A DNA stretch of 64,000 nt. It comes from Aquimarina amphilecti (GTDB lineage: Bacteria > Bacteroidota > Bacteroidia > Flavobacteriales > Flavobacteriaceae). Below, one piece after another: positions 48,187 through 57,754 of the stretch. The notes under the pieces are model-generated. The model saw nothing but the letters and a program-made list of their open reading frames with translations. It searched no databases and had not been told where the DNA came from. Made by a program: the position numbers and the translations under genes. Position 1 is the first letter of the stretch, and each line of letters opens with the position of its first letter. The stretch covers positions 930,001 through 994,000 of the forward strand of contig NZ_FOAB01000001.1 of assembly GCF_900109375.1 (NCBI RefSeq). The letters are read 5' to 3'.

Positions 48187-48852
48187 ATGATAAAAGCTAA
48201 GAATATTCATAAACACTACGGAGATTTACACGTCCTAAAAGGTGTTGATTTACATATAAAAGAAAGTGAAATTGTTTCTATCGTAGGTGCTTCAGGTGCA
48301 GGAAAAACTACATTATTACAGATTCTAGGAACTTTGGATAGAGCATCAAAAGAAAAAGGTAGTGATTTATCTATTAATAATAATATTATAAATTTCTTAT
48401 CAGAGAAACAATTATCTAAATTTAGAAATGAACAATTAGGATTCATTTTTCAGTTTCATCAATTATTACCAGAGTTTACAGCGCTAGAGAATGTATGCAT
48501 TCCCGCTTTTATTAAAAAAGTGCCAAAAGCCGAAGCAGAAAAAAGAGCTAAAGAACTACTTGGTTTTTTAGGGTTAGAGCATCGATCTGATCATAAACCA
48601 AATGAGCTTTCTGGTGGAGAACAACAAAGAGTTGCAGTTGCAAGATCTTTAATAAATAATCCAAAAGTGATTTTTGCTGATGAACCTTCTGGGAATTTAG
48701 ATAGTGAATCTGCAGAAAATTTACACAAATTATTTTTCAAACTTAGAGATGAATATGGCCAAACATTTGTTATTGTTACTCACAATGAAGATTTAGCTAA
48801 TATGGCTGATCGAAAACTAGTTATGGTAGATGGTAAAATAGTAGATAAGTAA
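48187..48852 (+). CDS. ABC transporter ATP-binding protein, LolD/MacB type
   Basis: A 221-residue ABC ATPase. Walker [10 protein letters not shown] (about 36-44), Q-loop [12 protein letters not shown], signature [15 protein letters not shown], Walker [13 protein letters not shown] and H-loop VTHNEDLA are complete. The [16 protein letters not shown] stretch is typical of LolD/MacB enzymes that power lipoprotein release or mechanotransmission. No LolC/E-like permease is adjacent, so the membrane partner lies elsewhere. The ATG at 48187 is preferred over the preceding TTG. Confidence 0.9.
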   Translation: MIKAKNIHKHYGDLHVLKGVDLHIKESEIVSIVGASGAGKTTLLQILGTLDRASKEKGSDLSINNNIINFLSEKQLSKFRNEQLGFIFQFHQLLPEFTALENVCIPAFIKKVPKAEAEKRAKELLGFLGLEHRSDHKPNELSGGEQQRVAVARSLINNPKVIFADEPSGNLDSESAENLHKLFFKLRDEYGQTFVIVTHNEDLANMADRKLVMVDGKIVDK

Positions 48853-48899
48853 TAATATTTCTATATTAATTTTTATAATTTCAGCACAGCTCAAACCCG

Positions 48900-49673
48900 G
48901 TGAAGAAACTAAGTAAAAGTGAACTTAAAGAATTTCTTGATGAAAAAGCTGCTTTTTACGAACAGCCAAAATTCATAGAAACAGACCCTATCCAAATTCC
49001 ACACCTTTTTACCCGAAAAGAAGATATAGAAATTGCTGGTTTCCTTACAGCAACTATTTCTTGGGGGAATCGCAAAAGCATCCTTAATAATGCACATAAA
49101 CTAATGTTGCTGCTAGGTAATTCTCCATATGATTATGTTATGAATCATTCAGAAACATCATTGGAGGGTTTAGAAGGGTTTGTGCACAGGACTTTTAACA
49201 GTAAAGACCTCTCCTACTTTATCAAAGCTCTACAAAACATCTATAATAAATACGGTGACTTGGAAAGTTTTTTTTCTAGATATAATGAAGAAGAATATTT
49301 ACAAAGTGCAATACATCATTTTAAAAAAGAGTTTTTTACGCTACCACACCTTCCTAGAACACAAAAACACATCAGTGATCCTCATAAAAACTCTGCTGCT
49401 AAAAGGATCAATATGTTCCTTAGATGGATGGTAAGAGACTCCACACCTGGAGTAGACTTAGGGATATGGAAAAGTATATCACCTTCTCAATTGTCCTGTC
49501 CTTTAGATGTTCATTCTGGTAATGTCGCAAGAAAATTAGGTTTATTAAGTAGAAAACAAAATGATGCCAAAGCGCTAAATCAACTTGATGTTAACCTAAG
49601 GTTATTAGATCCGTTAGACCCTATAAAATATGACTATGCGCTATTTGGACTTGGAGTTTTTGAAAAATTTTAG
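48900..49673 (+). CDS. TIGR02757/DUF2400 family protein
   Basis: A 257-residue alpha-helical protein with the family hallmarks FLTATISWGNRKSILNNAHKL (split here; about residues 44-64), KRINMFLRWMVRD and SPSQLSCPLDVHSGNVARKLGL. The last segment resembles helix-hairpin-helix base-excision glycosylases, which suggests DNA or nucleic-acid binding; the function is untested as far as I know. The start is GTG at 48900, 47 bp after the ABC gene. Confidence 0.85.
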   Translation: MKKLSKSELKEFLDEKAAFYEQPKFIETDPIQIPHLFTRKEDIEIAGFLTATISWGNRKSILNNAHKLMLLLGNSPYDYVMNHSETSLEGLEGFVHRTFNSKDLSYFIKALQNIYNKYGDLESFFSRYNEEEYLQSAIHHFKKEFFTLPHLPRTQKHISDPHKNSAAKRINMFLRWMVRDSTPGVDLGIWKSISPSQLSCPLDVHSGNVARKLGLLSRKQNDAKALNQLDVNLRLLDPLDPIKYDYALFGLGVFEKF

Positions 49674-49814
49674 CTTAGAATCGTTCTAAAGAATAACACG
49701 CTGTTTACATTCTAAACATTAGATTGATGTTTCTTTAATAAACATAAAACATTTCCATAAAGTCCTTACACTTACACTCGAAGTAAATTTGTGAAAACGA
49801 AAATTCACAGAATC

Positions 49815-51275
49815 ATGAAAAATTACTTTGGACTCCTTACCCTATGTTGCGGTTTGATTTTAACATCTTGTAACGATGATGATGATACTTCAACACCACC
49901 AATAGGAGATTTAATTGAATTAGAAAGCAGATCAACTTCACCTGTTCTCCTAAAAAAAATGTCTGGTTTTACAGATATTGAAATTTACAATTTATTATCT
50001 TCTGAAGATACTTACATACCAGACTTTACATATGGATCTATGGCGGATGGAGCCGGTCTACTTCGTAATACAGACGGAACTTATACCCTAATAAACAATA
50101 TAGAAGCGGATTATGCAATAGCACGTATTACGCTTGATGAAACATTCAAACCAATAAAAGGAGAACATATACTTAATGCAGTTGCAACTGCTGAAACTGC
50201 TCAATGTTCTGGATCTATGATTACTCAAGAAGAGCATGGTTTTGGTCCTATGTATTTATCAGGAGGAGAATGGGGAGGAAACTCTAAGGGAGTTTTTGCA
50301 ACAGATCCTTATAGAGATATTTCTATAGCTTCTACTCCTAGAATGTTAACAGCAATGGGGCAATGGTCTACAGAAAATGCTGTTGCAATAGGAAAAGATG
50401 CTTATCCTGATAAAACAGTGGTATTTATAGGAGATGATAATAGTGATAACGAAGTGCCTTCTGGGCAATTAGGTATGTATGTTGGGAACTCTGGAGATCT
50501 TAACGGTGGAAAACTATATGGGTTAAAGGTAACTTCTCCTGGGATCACTTATGAAATGGATATGGAAGAAGGTACCGCATATGATATGGAGTTTGTAGAG
50601 CTTACTGAAAAAGATATTGATTTATTAGATGCAGAGGCTAAAACAAAAGGTGTAATGGGATTCTCTAGATTAGAGGATATCGACTGGAGAAGAGGTTCTG
50701 GAGCTAATAATAGAGAAGTTTACCTTGCTGTAACTGGAAGAGATAAACCAGATCTTATCGGAAAAGGAACTCGTTCTGGTAGAATATATAAAGTAGTATT
50801 AAATGAAAATGATCCTACAGGAGCTGGAAAAATCACATGTGTGTTAGATGGTGATAAAGAAGATGGTAAAGCTGAAGCTTTTCATAGTCCAGATAATATT
50901 TTAGTTACTGAAAACTATGCTTACATACAAGAAGACCCTAATGGAATACAAGATTTTAAACCTGCTGCTGCACATTATGCGAGATTATACCAATATGATT
51001 TAAACTCTGGAGCATTAAAAGTGGTTCTAGAATGTGATCAAGTTACTGCTGCTGCCCAAGGATATGGAACTGTTGACAGAATTTGGGAAATTACAGGAAT
51101 GATAGACATTTCTGATGTAATAGGAGTTGATGAAACTTTTGTATTAATCACTCAAAACCACGGATGGGAAAAAGCAGATGGCACTCCTTATACAGATCCA
51201 AATGCTAATCCAAATCTAGCTGATAGTCGAAAAGAAGGTAGTATGTTATATATCATCAAAGGGCTTGGAAGATAA
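49815..51275 (+). CDS. PhoX-like (DUF839) lipoprotein, probable phosphatase
   Basis: A 486-residue lipoprotein (lipobox ILTSC, Cys19), then an Asp-rich linker and a beta-propeller-like domain. Segments such as ADGAGLLRNTDGTYTLINN, FSRLEDIDWR, GRIYKVVLNENDPTGAGK and FHSPDNILV match PhoX/DUF839, Ca- and Fe-dependent alkaline phosphatases. Metal ligands cannot be verified without alignment, so the phosphatase activity is inferred. TAAATTTG (49784-49791) is a -7 box that ends in the GTG at 49791, which rules that codon out and favours the ATG at 49815. Followed at 25 bp by a diheme peroxidase gene. Confidence 0.8.
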   Translation: MKNYFGLLTLCCGLILTSCNDDDDTSTPPIGDLIELESRSTSPVLLKKMSGFTDIEIYNLLSSEDTYIPDFTYGSMADGAGLLRNTDGTYTLINNIEADYAIARITLDETFKPIKGEHILNAVATAETAQCSGSMITQEEHGFGPMYLSGGEWGGNSKGVFATDPYRDISIASTPRMLTAMGQWSTENAVAIGKDAYPDKTVVFIGDDNSDNEVPSGQLGMYVGNSGDLNGGKLYGLKVTSPGITYEMDMEEGTAYDMEFVELTEKDIDLLDAEAKTKGVMGFSRLEDIDWRRGSGANNREVYLAVTGRDKPDLIGKGTRSGRIYKVVLNENDPTGAGKITCVLDGDKEDGKAEAFHSPDNILVTENYAYIQEDPNGIQDFKPAAAHYARLYQYDLNSGALKVVLECDQVTAAAQGYGTVDRIWEITGMIDISDVIGVDETFVLITQNHGWEKADGTPYTDPNANPNLADSRKEGSMLYIIKGLGR

Positions 51276-51300
51276 TTTTAATATCACACAAAATAATCAA

Positions 51301-53112
51301 ATGCAATTATTGTTAGATTATATAACAAACAAAAGGGCTTGTCTTATGATAAGCCTTTTCGTTTTATTTACTTTATGCGCTTGTAACAATAAAGTAAATA
51401 AAGAAGAAACAGAAAAAATAGCGTTCCATACTATAATGCATAAGCAATTTGATGAGGATATGACCTTAGCAATTATTTATACTGATAGTATTAAAAAGAA
51501 TACTTCTAAAATTGAAAATAATTTTAAAGAAGCTAAAAAATATTTTAAAAAACTAGAACCTATTCTATCCACTCTGGATGTAGAAAACTATGGTTTCCTC
51601 AATCAACCAAATATCCTAAAAGTTGAAGAAGAAGATTTTACTGATATCAAAATAAAATCTCCTAGTGGTTATCAAGTACTTGAAGAGGAAATTTTTGCAG
51701 ATAAAATTGATACTACGACAATAAAAAAACACGTAAATCTAATAACAAGTAGGCTAAAACTGATTCAAAAGAACATAAACTTTGATCACCTAAAACAATA
51801 CCACTTCTTATGGATGTTTAGAAAAGCTATTGCCAGAGTTGCTCTTACAGGTATAACAGGTTTTGACTCTCCAGTATTAGAAAACTCATTAGAAGAATCC
51901 AAAATAGTATACCAAAGCTTACACCAGTATTTATCTATATTTGAGAATGAATTCAATGACACTAGTTTATTCGAAGCTTGGAATAAAGAAATCGAAACTA
52001 CATTAAGGAATTTACAAGGTGATTTTAATAAATTTGACCGCTACTATTTTATTAAAAATCACACACATAAACAATTAAGTCTTTGGAATCAAACTGTTAC
52101 TGATTGGAATGTGAAATTTCCTTTTGAATTGGCTCTAAAAAATGATGCAACATCTCTTTTTTCTTCGAATACTTTTAATGTAAACTATTTTGCCGATCAA
52201 AACCAAAAAGAAATTAGCTCTGATAAGATTGCTTTAGGTAAAAAACTATTTTACGACACGAATCTTTCTTCAAATAAAAAAATTAGTTGTGCAACATGCC
52301 ATCGACCAGAAAAAGCTTTCACAGATGGTTTAAAAACATCAAATGGAGTTACACGTAATAGCCCAACACTACTATATGCAGCATTACAACAAGCATTCTT
52401 TTATGATAAAAGAGCTGGTGGATTAGAAGGGCAGATCATTAATGTCGTAGAAAATGAAAATGAATTTCATACCGATTTAAAAACGTTAGAAAAGGCAGTT
52501 ATAGAGAACCAAGAATATGTAAAGGAATTTCTCAATGTATATCCCAATCGTAAAATAAACAACAATGATATCAGAAATGCCATGGCTAGTTATATAAGAA
52601 GTCTTACTCCTTTTAATTCTAAATTTGATAGAAATATAAATGGATTAGAAAACACCCTTTCTCTAAACGAAATTAATGGTTATAACCTATTTAATGGTAA
52701 AGCTAAATGTGCTACTTGTCATTTTGCTCCTTTATTTAACGGAACAGTTCCTCCAGATTATAAGGAATCTGAAATAGAATTAATAGGTGTCCCTGAGTAT
52801 AATGATTCTATTAATGCAATTATAAGCAAAGACCTAGGAAGATATTTGGTTTACAAAACGCCAGAAAGGAAACACTTTTTTAAAACACCCACAGTACGTA
52901 ACTCAGAAATTACAGGTCCTTATATGCATAATGGAGTATACAAGTCTCTAAAAGAAGTAATGGATTTTTATAATCGTGGTGGTGGCGCCGGTATTGGTAT
53001 AGATCAAGAATATCAAACCTTACCTCCAGATTCTTTAAACCTAACAGAACAGGAGATAAATGATGTGATAGCTTTTATGAAAAGTCTAACTGAAGACCTA
53101 TCAAATTATTAG
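51301..53112 (+). CDS. Diheme cytochrome c peroxidase/MauG-like lipoprotein with imelysin-like N-terminus
   Basis: A 603-residue exported protein with a lipoprotein signal (LFTLCAC). Two c-type haem motifs, CATCH at 330-334 and 470-474, and the conserved DKRAGGLEGQI, FFKTPTVRNSEITGPYMHNG identify the CCP/MauG family. The N-terminal 300 or so residues are an all-helical domain; SGYQVLEEEIF (about 122-132) resembles the GxHxxE motif of imelysin/ICMP domains with Gln in place of His, so it is probably a degenerate imelysin domain. Starts at 51301 or 51346 are possible; a terminator-shaped hairpin covers 51332-51359. Role: peroxide removal or oxidation of a partner, perhaps in metal uptake. Confidence 0.85.
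   Translation: MQLLLDYITNKRACLMISLFVLFTLCACNNKVNKEETEKIAFHTIMHKQFDEDMTLAIIYTDSIKKNTSKIENNFKEAKKYFKKLEPILSTLDVENYGFLNQPNILKVEEEDFTDIKIKSPSGYQVLEEEIFADKIDTTTIKKHVNLITSRLKLIQKNINFDHLKQYHFLWMFRKAIARVALTGITGFDSPVLENSLEESKIVYQSLHQYLSIFENEFNDTSLFEAWNKEIETTLRNLQGDFNKFDRYYFIKNHTHKQLSLWNQTVTDWNVKFPFELALKNDATSLFSSNTFNVNYFADQNQKEISSDKIALGKKLFYDTNLSSNKKISCATCHRPEKAFTDGLKTSNGVTRNSPTLLYAALQQAFFYDKRAGGLEGQIINVVENENEFHTDLKTLEKAVIENQEYVKEFLNVYPNRKINNNDIRNAMASYIRSLTPFNSKFDRNINGLENTLSLNEINGYNLFNGKAKCATCHFAPLFNGTVPPDYKESEIELIGVPEYNDSINAIISKDLGRYLVYKTPERKHFFKTPTVRNSEITGPYMHNGVYKSLKEVMDFYNRGGGAGIGIDQEYQTLPPDSLNLTEQEINDVIAFMKSLTEDLSNY
51332..51359 (+). terminator. Terminator-like hairpin inside the MauG start region
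   Basis: A contiguous 12-bp stem (two G-U pairs, 4-base TTAT loop) with arms 51332-51343 and 51348-51359, followed by CGTTTTATTT. It lies 56 bp past the PhoX stop, where its terminator would be expected, yet within the signal-peptide codons of the next gene. Confidence 0.65.
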
Positions 53113-53212
53113 TTAATTAGTGGTATTTAAAATAATCAAGGGAGGGAATATATAATTTCTAATATTTTTTTGTTAATTTTATTAAGAATTGTTCCACACA
53201 AGGCAATTCTTG

Positions 53213-54418
53213 ATGAAGATGATTATACCTGAACACCCCGTAAATGAAGATTTTAGAATTGAAGCTCTAAAGTCTTTAGGTATATTGGATACGGAACCCG
53301 AAAATGAGTTTGACGAAATAACAGCTCTTGCAGCATATCTTTGTGATACAGAAGCAGCTCTAATATCATTAGTAGATAATGATAGAGAGTGGTTTAAATC
53401 TTCTCATGGTTTTTCTACCAAAGAAATTCCAAGAGATCAATCTTTCTGTGCACACTCAATTTTAGATCCTGATACTCCCTTAATAGTTAATGATGCGCGA
53501 ATAGACAAACGATTTCATGACAATCCCCTTACCTTAAAAGGAACAGTAATATTTTATGCTAGTATTCCTCTTATTGATAAAAACGGTTTTGCCCTAGGAA
53601 CACTTTGTGTTATTGATAGTCTTCCAAAAAAACTTAGTGATAAACAATTAGAGGCATTAAAATCTCTAGCGCATCAAGTAGTTATTCTTTTTGAATTAAA
53701 TAAAAAGAATAAAGATTTAGAAAAAATAGAAGATAAACTTAGAAAACGTAACGAGTCATTAAAGGAATTTGCTAGAGTTATATCTCATGACTTAAAAATG
53801 CCATTGGCTAATGTTATAACAACATCTGATCTTTTAAAACTGAAATTAGCAAACGATTTAGATAAAGAAACTTCTGAATATTTTGAATATATAAAACAAT
53901 CATCATTTTCCATGAGTGACTATATAAATGATGTATTAGATCATTATGAAAGTGATAGTCTTGCTCAAAACAAACCGGAGTCTTTTAAACTAAATCATCT
54001 ATTAAAAGAAATTGCTGAATTATTAAGTATAAAGCCTGATTGCACTATTAATTTTCCGAAAAGCAATCCTACTTTAAAATCGAACAAGTCTGCATTAAAG
54101 CAAATATTTTTTAATTTAATAGGAAATAGTATTAAGTATAATGATAAAGAGCATATTATCATTGATATTGAACACTCAGAAGATAAAGTTTTTTATTATT
54201 TTAAAGTAACAGACAACGGAATGGGAATTCCAGAGGATAATATCGATACTATTTTCGAGCTATTTACTACTGCCAATGGAACTGATAGAAGTGGTAATAA
54301 GGGGAATGGTATAGGATTGTCGACTGTAAAAAAATTAGTAACAACTCTTGGCGGATGTATCAAAGTAAAATCCAAACTTGGAACACAAACTACTTTTGAT
54401 TTTTCTATTAAAAAATAA
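53213..54418 (+). CDS. GAF-domain sensor histidine kinase
   Basis: A 401-residue soluble histidine kinase. GAF sensor (about 16-165, FDEITALAAYLCDTEAALIS and FCAHSILDPDTPLIV), coiled-coil linker, HisKA with H192 (RVISHDLKMPLAN), HATPase_c (NLIGNSIKYND, DNGMGIPEDN, GNGIGLSTVKKLV). No membrane segment or receiver domain, so it senses a cytosolic cue and phosphorylates a separate regulator not found nearby. The ATG at 53213 (MKMIIPEHP) is preferred to a TTG 24 bases upstream. Confidence 0.92.
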   Translation: MKMIIPEHPVNEDFRIEALKSLGILDTEPENEFDEITALAAYLCDTEAALISLVDNDREWFKSSHGFSTKEIPRDQSFCAHSILDPDTPLIVNDARIDKRFHDNPLTLKGTVIFYASIPLIDKNGFALGTLCVIDSLPKKLSDKQLEALKSLAHQVVILFELNKKNKDLEKIEDKLRKRNESLKEFARVISHDLKMPLANVITTSDLLKLKLANDLDKETSEYFEYIKQSSFSMSDYINDVLDHYESDSLAQNKPESFKLNHLLKEIAELLSIKPDCTINFPKSNPTLKSNKSALKQIFFNLIGNSIKYNDKEHIIIDIEHSEDKVFYYFKVTDNGMGIPEDNIDTIFELFTTANGTDRSGNKGNGIGLSTVKKLVTTLGGCIKVKSKLGTQTTFDFSIKK

Positions 54419-54425
54419 ATAGATT

Positions 54426-55982
54426 CTAATTTATCGTTTTGATACAAGCTGCTGCACATTTTTCTCCATCAATAGCAGCAGAAATAATACCACCAGCATA
54501 GCCCGCTCCTTCTCCGCAAGGATATAGCCCTTTTATTTGTGTATGCTCTAAAGTCTTTCTATCTCTTGGAATTCTAACCGGAGAAGATGTTCTTGATTCT
54601 GGCGCATGAACGACTGCTTCATTAGTCAAATACCCCTTCATACTTTTATCAAAAGCTTTAAAACCATGCTGAAGTGTTTTATGAATAAATTTAGGAAAAA
54701 CTTCTCCCATATCTATTGAACTTAAACCAGGTTTATAAGACGTTTCTGGTAAATCTACTGATACTTTCCCTTTAGTCAAATCTGCCAATCTCTGCGCGGG
54801 AACACGTTGAGTTTCTCCTGCTAAATGCCAAGATTTCTGTTCAATACTTTTCTGAAAATACATACCAGACAAAGGTCCATATTTAGAGAAATCTTTAAAA
54901 TCTTCCAAACGAAGTTCTACGACGATTCCGCTATTAGAAGTTGGTTGATCTCTTTTAGACGGCGACCAACCGTTAGTAACTACTTCTCCGGGACTCGTGG
55001 CACAAGGTGCAATAACTCCTCCAGGACACATGCAAAAGGAATACATTCCTCTACCATCAACCTGCTTTACAATACTATAAGGTGATGGTGGTAAATAAGG
55101 ACCTCTAACTTCACATTTATACTGTATTTGATCTATCAATTGCTGAGAATGTTCTACTCTAACTCCTAATGCAAAAGGTTTAGCTTCAATTTCGATTTTC
55201 TTTTTATGTAATAACTCAAAAACGTCTCTTGCGGAATGTCCAGTAGCCAGAATAACCTTATTGGTTGTTATACTATCGCCATTATGAAGGCTTACTGAAT
55301 GAATTTCATCATTTTTAATGCTAAAATCAGTTACTCTAGTTTCAAAATGTACTTCTCCTCCGTGCGCTCTTATTTTTTGTCTAATAGCCGCTATGATTGC
55401 AGGTAATTTATTGGTACCAATATGAGGGTGAGCTTCTACTAAAATTTGATCTGTAGCACCAAAACCAACTAATAATTGAAGAATTCGATTTACATCTCCT
55501 CGTTTCTTAGAACGTGTATATAATTTACCATCGCTATAAGTTCCTGCACCTCCTTCTCCAAAACAGTAATTCGAATCCTCATTTACAATATGATCTCTAT
55601 TTATTGCTTTTAGATCTCTTCTTCTTTCACGAACATCTTTTCCTCTTTCTAATACAATTGGTTTGTATCCTAGCTCTACGCATCGTAACGCTGCAAACAA
55701 ACCTGCGGGCCCAGCACCAATAATTACCACTTCACTAGCATTAGAAACGTCTGGATAATCAGGTAATTGAATTGGTATTTCTTCAAAATCCTCTTGCACA
55801 AATACCTTTATCTTCAAGTTTACTTTGATAGCCTTTTGACGAGCATCAATAGAACGTTTTAAAACTTGTATGTGTCTAATCTCATCAACCGAAATGCCAT
55901 TTTTTTTAGAAACTACAATCTTCAATCGATCTGGATCTACAGCAATTTCTGGTGATACTTGTATGCTAAATTCGTATTGCAA
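54426..55982 (-). CDS. FAD-dependent dehydrogenase, COG2509 type
   Basis: A 518-residue flavoprotein. An N-terminal alpha-beta domain (about 1-75) precedes the FAD-binding Rossmann motif VVIIGAGPAGLFAALRC (about 85-101), then LERGKDVRERRRD, NYCFGEGGAGTYSDGKLYTR, ATGHSARDVFELL and a C-terminal YPCGEGAGYAGGIISAAIDG. This order fits the uncharacterised COG2509 dehydrogenases. Substrate unknown. Convergent with the GAF kinase, 8 bp apart. Confidence 0.88.
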   Translation of the reverse strand: MQYEFSIQVSPEIAVDPDRLKIVVSKKNGISVDEIRHIQVLKRSIDARQKAIKVNLKIKVFVQEDFEEIPIQLPDYPDVSNASEVVIIGAGPAGLFAALRCVELGYKPIVLERGKDVRERRRDLKAINRDHIVNEDSNYCFGEGGAGTYSDGKLYTRSKKRGDVNRILQLLVGFGATDQILVEAHPHIGTNKLPAIIAAIRQKIRAHGGEVHFETRVTDFSIKNDEIHSVSLHNGDSITTNKVILATGHSARDVFELLHKKKIEIEAKPFALGVRVEHSQQLIDQIQYKCEVRGPYLPPSPYSIVKQVDGRGMYSFCMCPGGVIAPCATSPGEVVTNGWSPSKRDQPTSNSGIVVELRLEDFKDFSKYGPLSGMYFQKSIEQKSWHLAGETQRVPAQRLADLTKGKVSVDLPETSYKPGLSSIDMGEVFPKFIHKTLQHGFKAFDKSMKGYLTNEAVVHAPESRTSSPVRIPRDRKTLEHTQIKGLYPCGEGAGYAGGIISAAIDGEKCAAACIKTIN

Positions 55983-56033
55983 AGGATATATATTCTAATT
56001 TTCGCGAAGATACAATGTTACCTATAAACAACT

Positions 56034-56762
56034 CTATTTGTTACGAACATAAATCAGTTTAAATTTTCCGCTGGTATGTTCCCGTTCATCTATCTCAAAT
56101 TGTTTAAGAGAATTGAACAAAGGTGTCAATTTTGAAAACCCAAAATTTCTGGAATCAAAGTTTGGTTGTTTCTTAAGAATTAGGGAACCTACATCTCCTA
56201 AAAATGCCCATCCATCTTCACTTGCTGCATCATCAACTGAATTCCTTAATAACCTTATTGTTTTTGGAGTGATTTTATCTAAGTTAGATTTATCGGACTT
56301 TTCTTTACCATCCTTTTTCTCTGTATCTTTTTTCAAGATTTCTAGGTAAATAAACTTATCACAAGCCACGATAAAAGGGTCCGGTGTTTTCTTCTCTCCA
56401 ATTCCATATACAACAACACCAGCTTCTCTTAGCCTCATAGCCAATTTAGTGAAATCACTATCCGAAGACACTAAACAAAAACCATTAACTTTTTCGGAAT
56501 ACAGAATATCCATTGCATCTATAATCATGGCAGAATCGGTGGCATTCTTTCCTGTAGTATAACTATATTGTTGTATCGGATTTATTGCATTTTCTAACAA
56601 AATATTTTTCCATTTTGCTAGGTATGGTTTTGTCCAATCACCATAAATACGTTTAATAGTAGGAGTTCCATACTTGGTAATCTCCTCCATCATTTCTTTT
56701 ATATACTTGGCTGGTATATTATCCCCATCGATTAGGACCGCCAATTTTGTATCTTTCATCAT
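56034..56762 (-). CDS. NYN-domain ribonuclease-like protein with OST-HTH/LOTUS domain
   Basis: A 242-residue protein of the PIN-like NYN/LabA family: acidic catalytic residues in LAVLIDGDNIP, NATDSAMIIDAMDIL and LVSSDSDFTKLAMRLREAG suggest a metal-dependent RNase. After a Lys-rich linker (about 145-160) the C-terminal OST-HTH/LOTUS domain (about 165-240, EDGWAFLGDVGSLILKKQPN and FNSLKQFEI) probably binds RNA. This domain pairing is known across bacteria but its targets are unknown. ATG 56762 or 56759; the longer ATG at 56780 is less likely. Confidence 0.88.
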   Translation of the reverse strand: MMKDTKLAVLIDGDNIPAKYIKEMMEEITKYGTPTIKRIYGDWTKPYLAKWKNILLENAINPIQQYSYTTGKNATDSAMIIDAMDILYSEKVNGFCLVSSDSDFTKLAMRLREAGVVVYGIGEKKTPDPFIVACDKFIYLEILKKDTEKKDGKEKSDKSNLDKITPKTIRLLRNSVDDAASEDGWAFLGDVGSLILKKQPNFDSRNFGFSKLTPLFNSLKQFEIDEREHTSGKFKLIYVRNK

Positions 56763-56816
56763 GGTTTTAAAGGTACACAAATACGATATCTAAAAAAAGA
56801 ATTCAATAGTAATCTA

Positions 56817-57551
56817 ATGGACATTAAAGAAATACTGAAAAACACAGAACATAGATCATGGGAATTACCTTCTGATAATTGGAAATTTTATCAAGAATGG
56901 AATAGAGCAATATTCTTACATTGGGAAGTAGACTATCAAAAATTAAGAAAATTTGTTCCTAAAGAACTAGAAATAGATCTATTTGAAGGAAAACCATGGA
57001 TATCAATAGTTGCCTTTTCAATGGAAAAAATCAGACCTAAATTTCTTCCTTACTTTCCTCCTATTTCTAACTTCGATGAAATCAATATCCGTACTTATAT
57101 CAAATCAGAAAATAAAACAGGAGTATACTTCTTAAGTATTGAGGGAGGAAAAAGAATTTCTTGCAGGATTGCAAAAACTATCTCTGAGCTTCCTTATAGA
57201 TATTCTAAAATCAAAAGAAGAACCACTAGTTATTTATCTAATAATAATCAATACAACGACTCTCTACAAATCAATTTTGAAGAAGGCGCAAACCAAACCA
57301 ATAAATCTGAACTTGACATTTGGCTAACAGAAAGGTATGCTCTTTTCCAGGATACTAAAAATTCAATTAATGAATATGAAATCCATCATCCAGAATGGTC
57401 TATCCAAGATATTGAAATCAACAATTTAGAAGTGAATTATCCCCGCTTCGATGATTTATTAAACGGAAAACCTCATAAAACAAGTTACTCTAAAGGTGTT
57501 CAAGTAATTGCCTGGGGAATGAATAAAAAGAATAAGGTCACTTATCGTTAA
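56817..57551 (+). CDS. DUF2071 (YqjF-like) protein
   Basis: A 244-residue cytosolic protein of the DUF2071 family, marked by the N-terminal HWEVDYQKLRKFVPKELEID and GKPWISIVAFSMEKIRP, then NIRTYIKSENKTGVYFLSIE. The fold is related to acetoacetate decarboxylase, but no Schiff-base lysine is obvious, so a catalytic role is unproven. Divergent from the NYN gene with a 54-bp gap, so their promoters must overlap. Confidence 0.85.
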   Translation: MDIKEILKNTEHRSWELPSDNWKFYQEWNRAIFLHWEVDYQKLRKFVPKELEIDLFEGKPWISIVAFSMEKIRPKFLPYFPPISNFDEINIRTYIKSENKTGVYFLSIEGGKRISCRIAKTISELPYRYSKIKRRTTSYLSNNNQYNDSLQINFEEGANQTNKSELDIWLTERYALFQDTKNSINEYEIHHPEWSIQDIEINNLEVNYPRFDDLLNGKPHKTSYSKGVQVIAWGMNKKNKVTYR

Positions 57552-57754
57552 AAATTTTATTTATCAATAATATTATCTAAAAAAAATGTTTTTAATCTAG
57601 AAAAACAAATACTTCGTCGATACTATCTATAATTGAGATCAGAAGAAAATGACAACAAAAAATCACTCTAAATCTGCTTTTTCATTAAAAAAACTTTAAC
57701 TTTTATTAATATATAAGTTTCTATATTTGATTTAAACAAACAATCAATATACCC

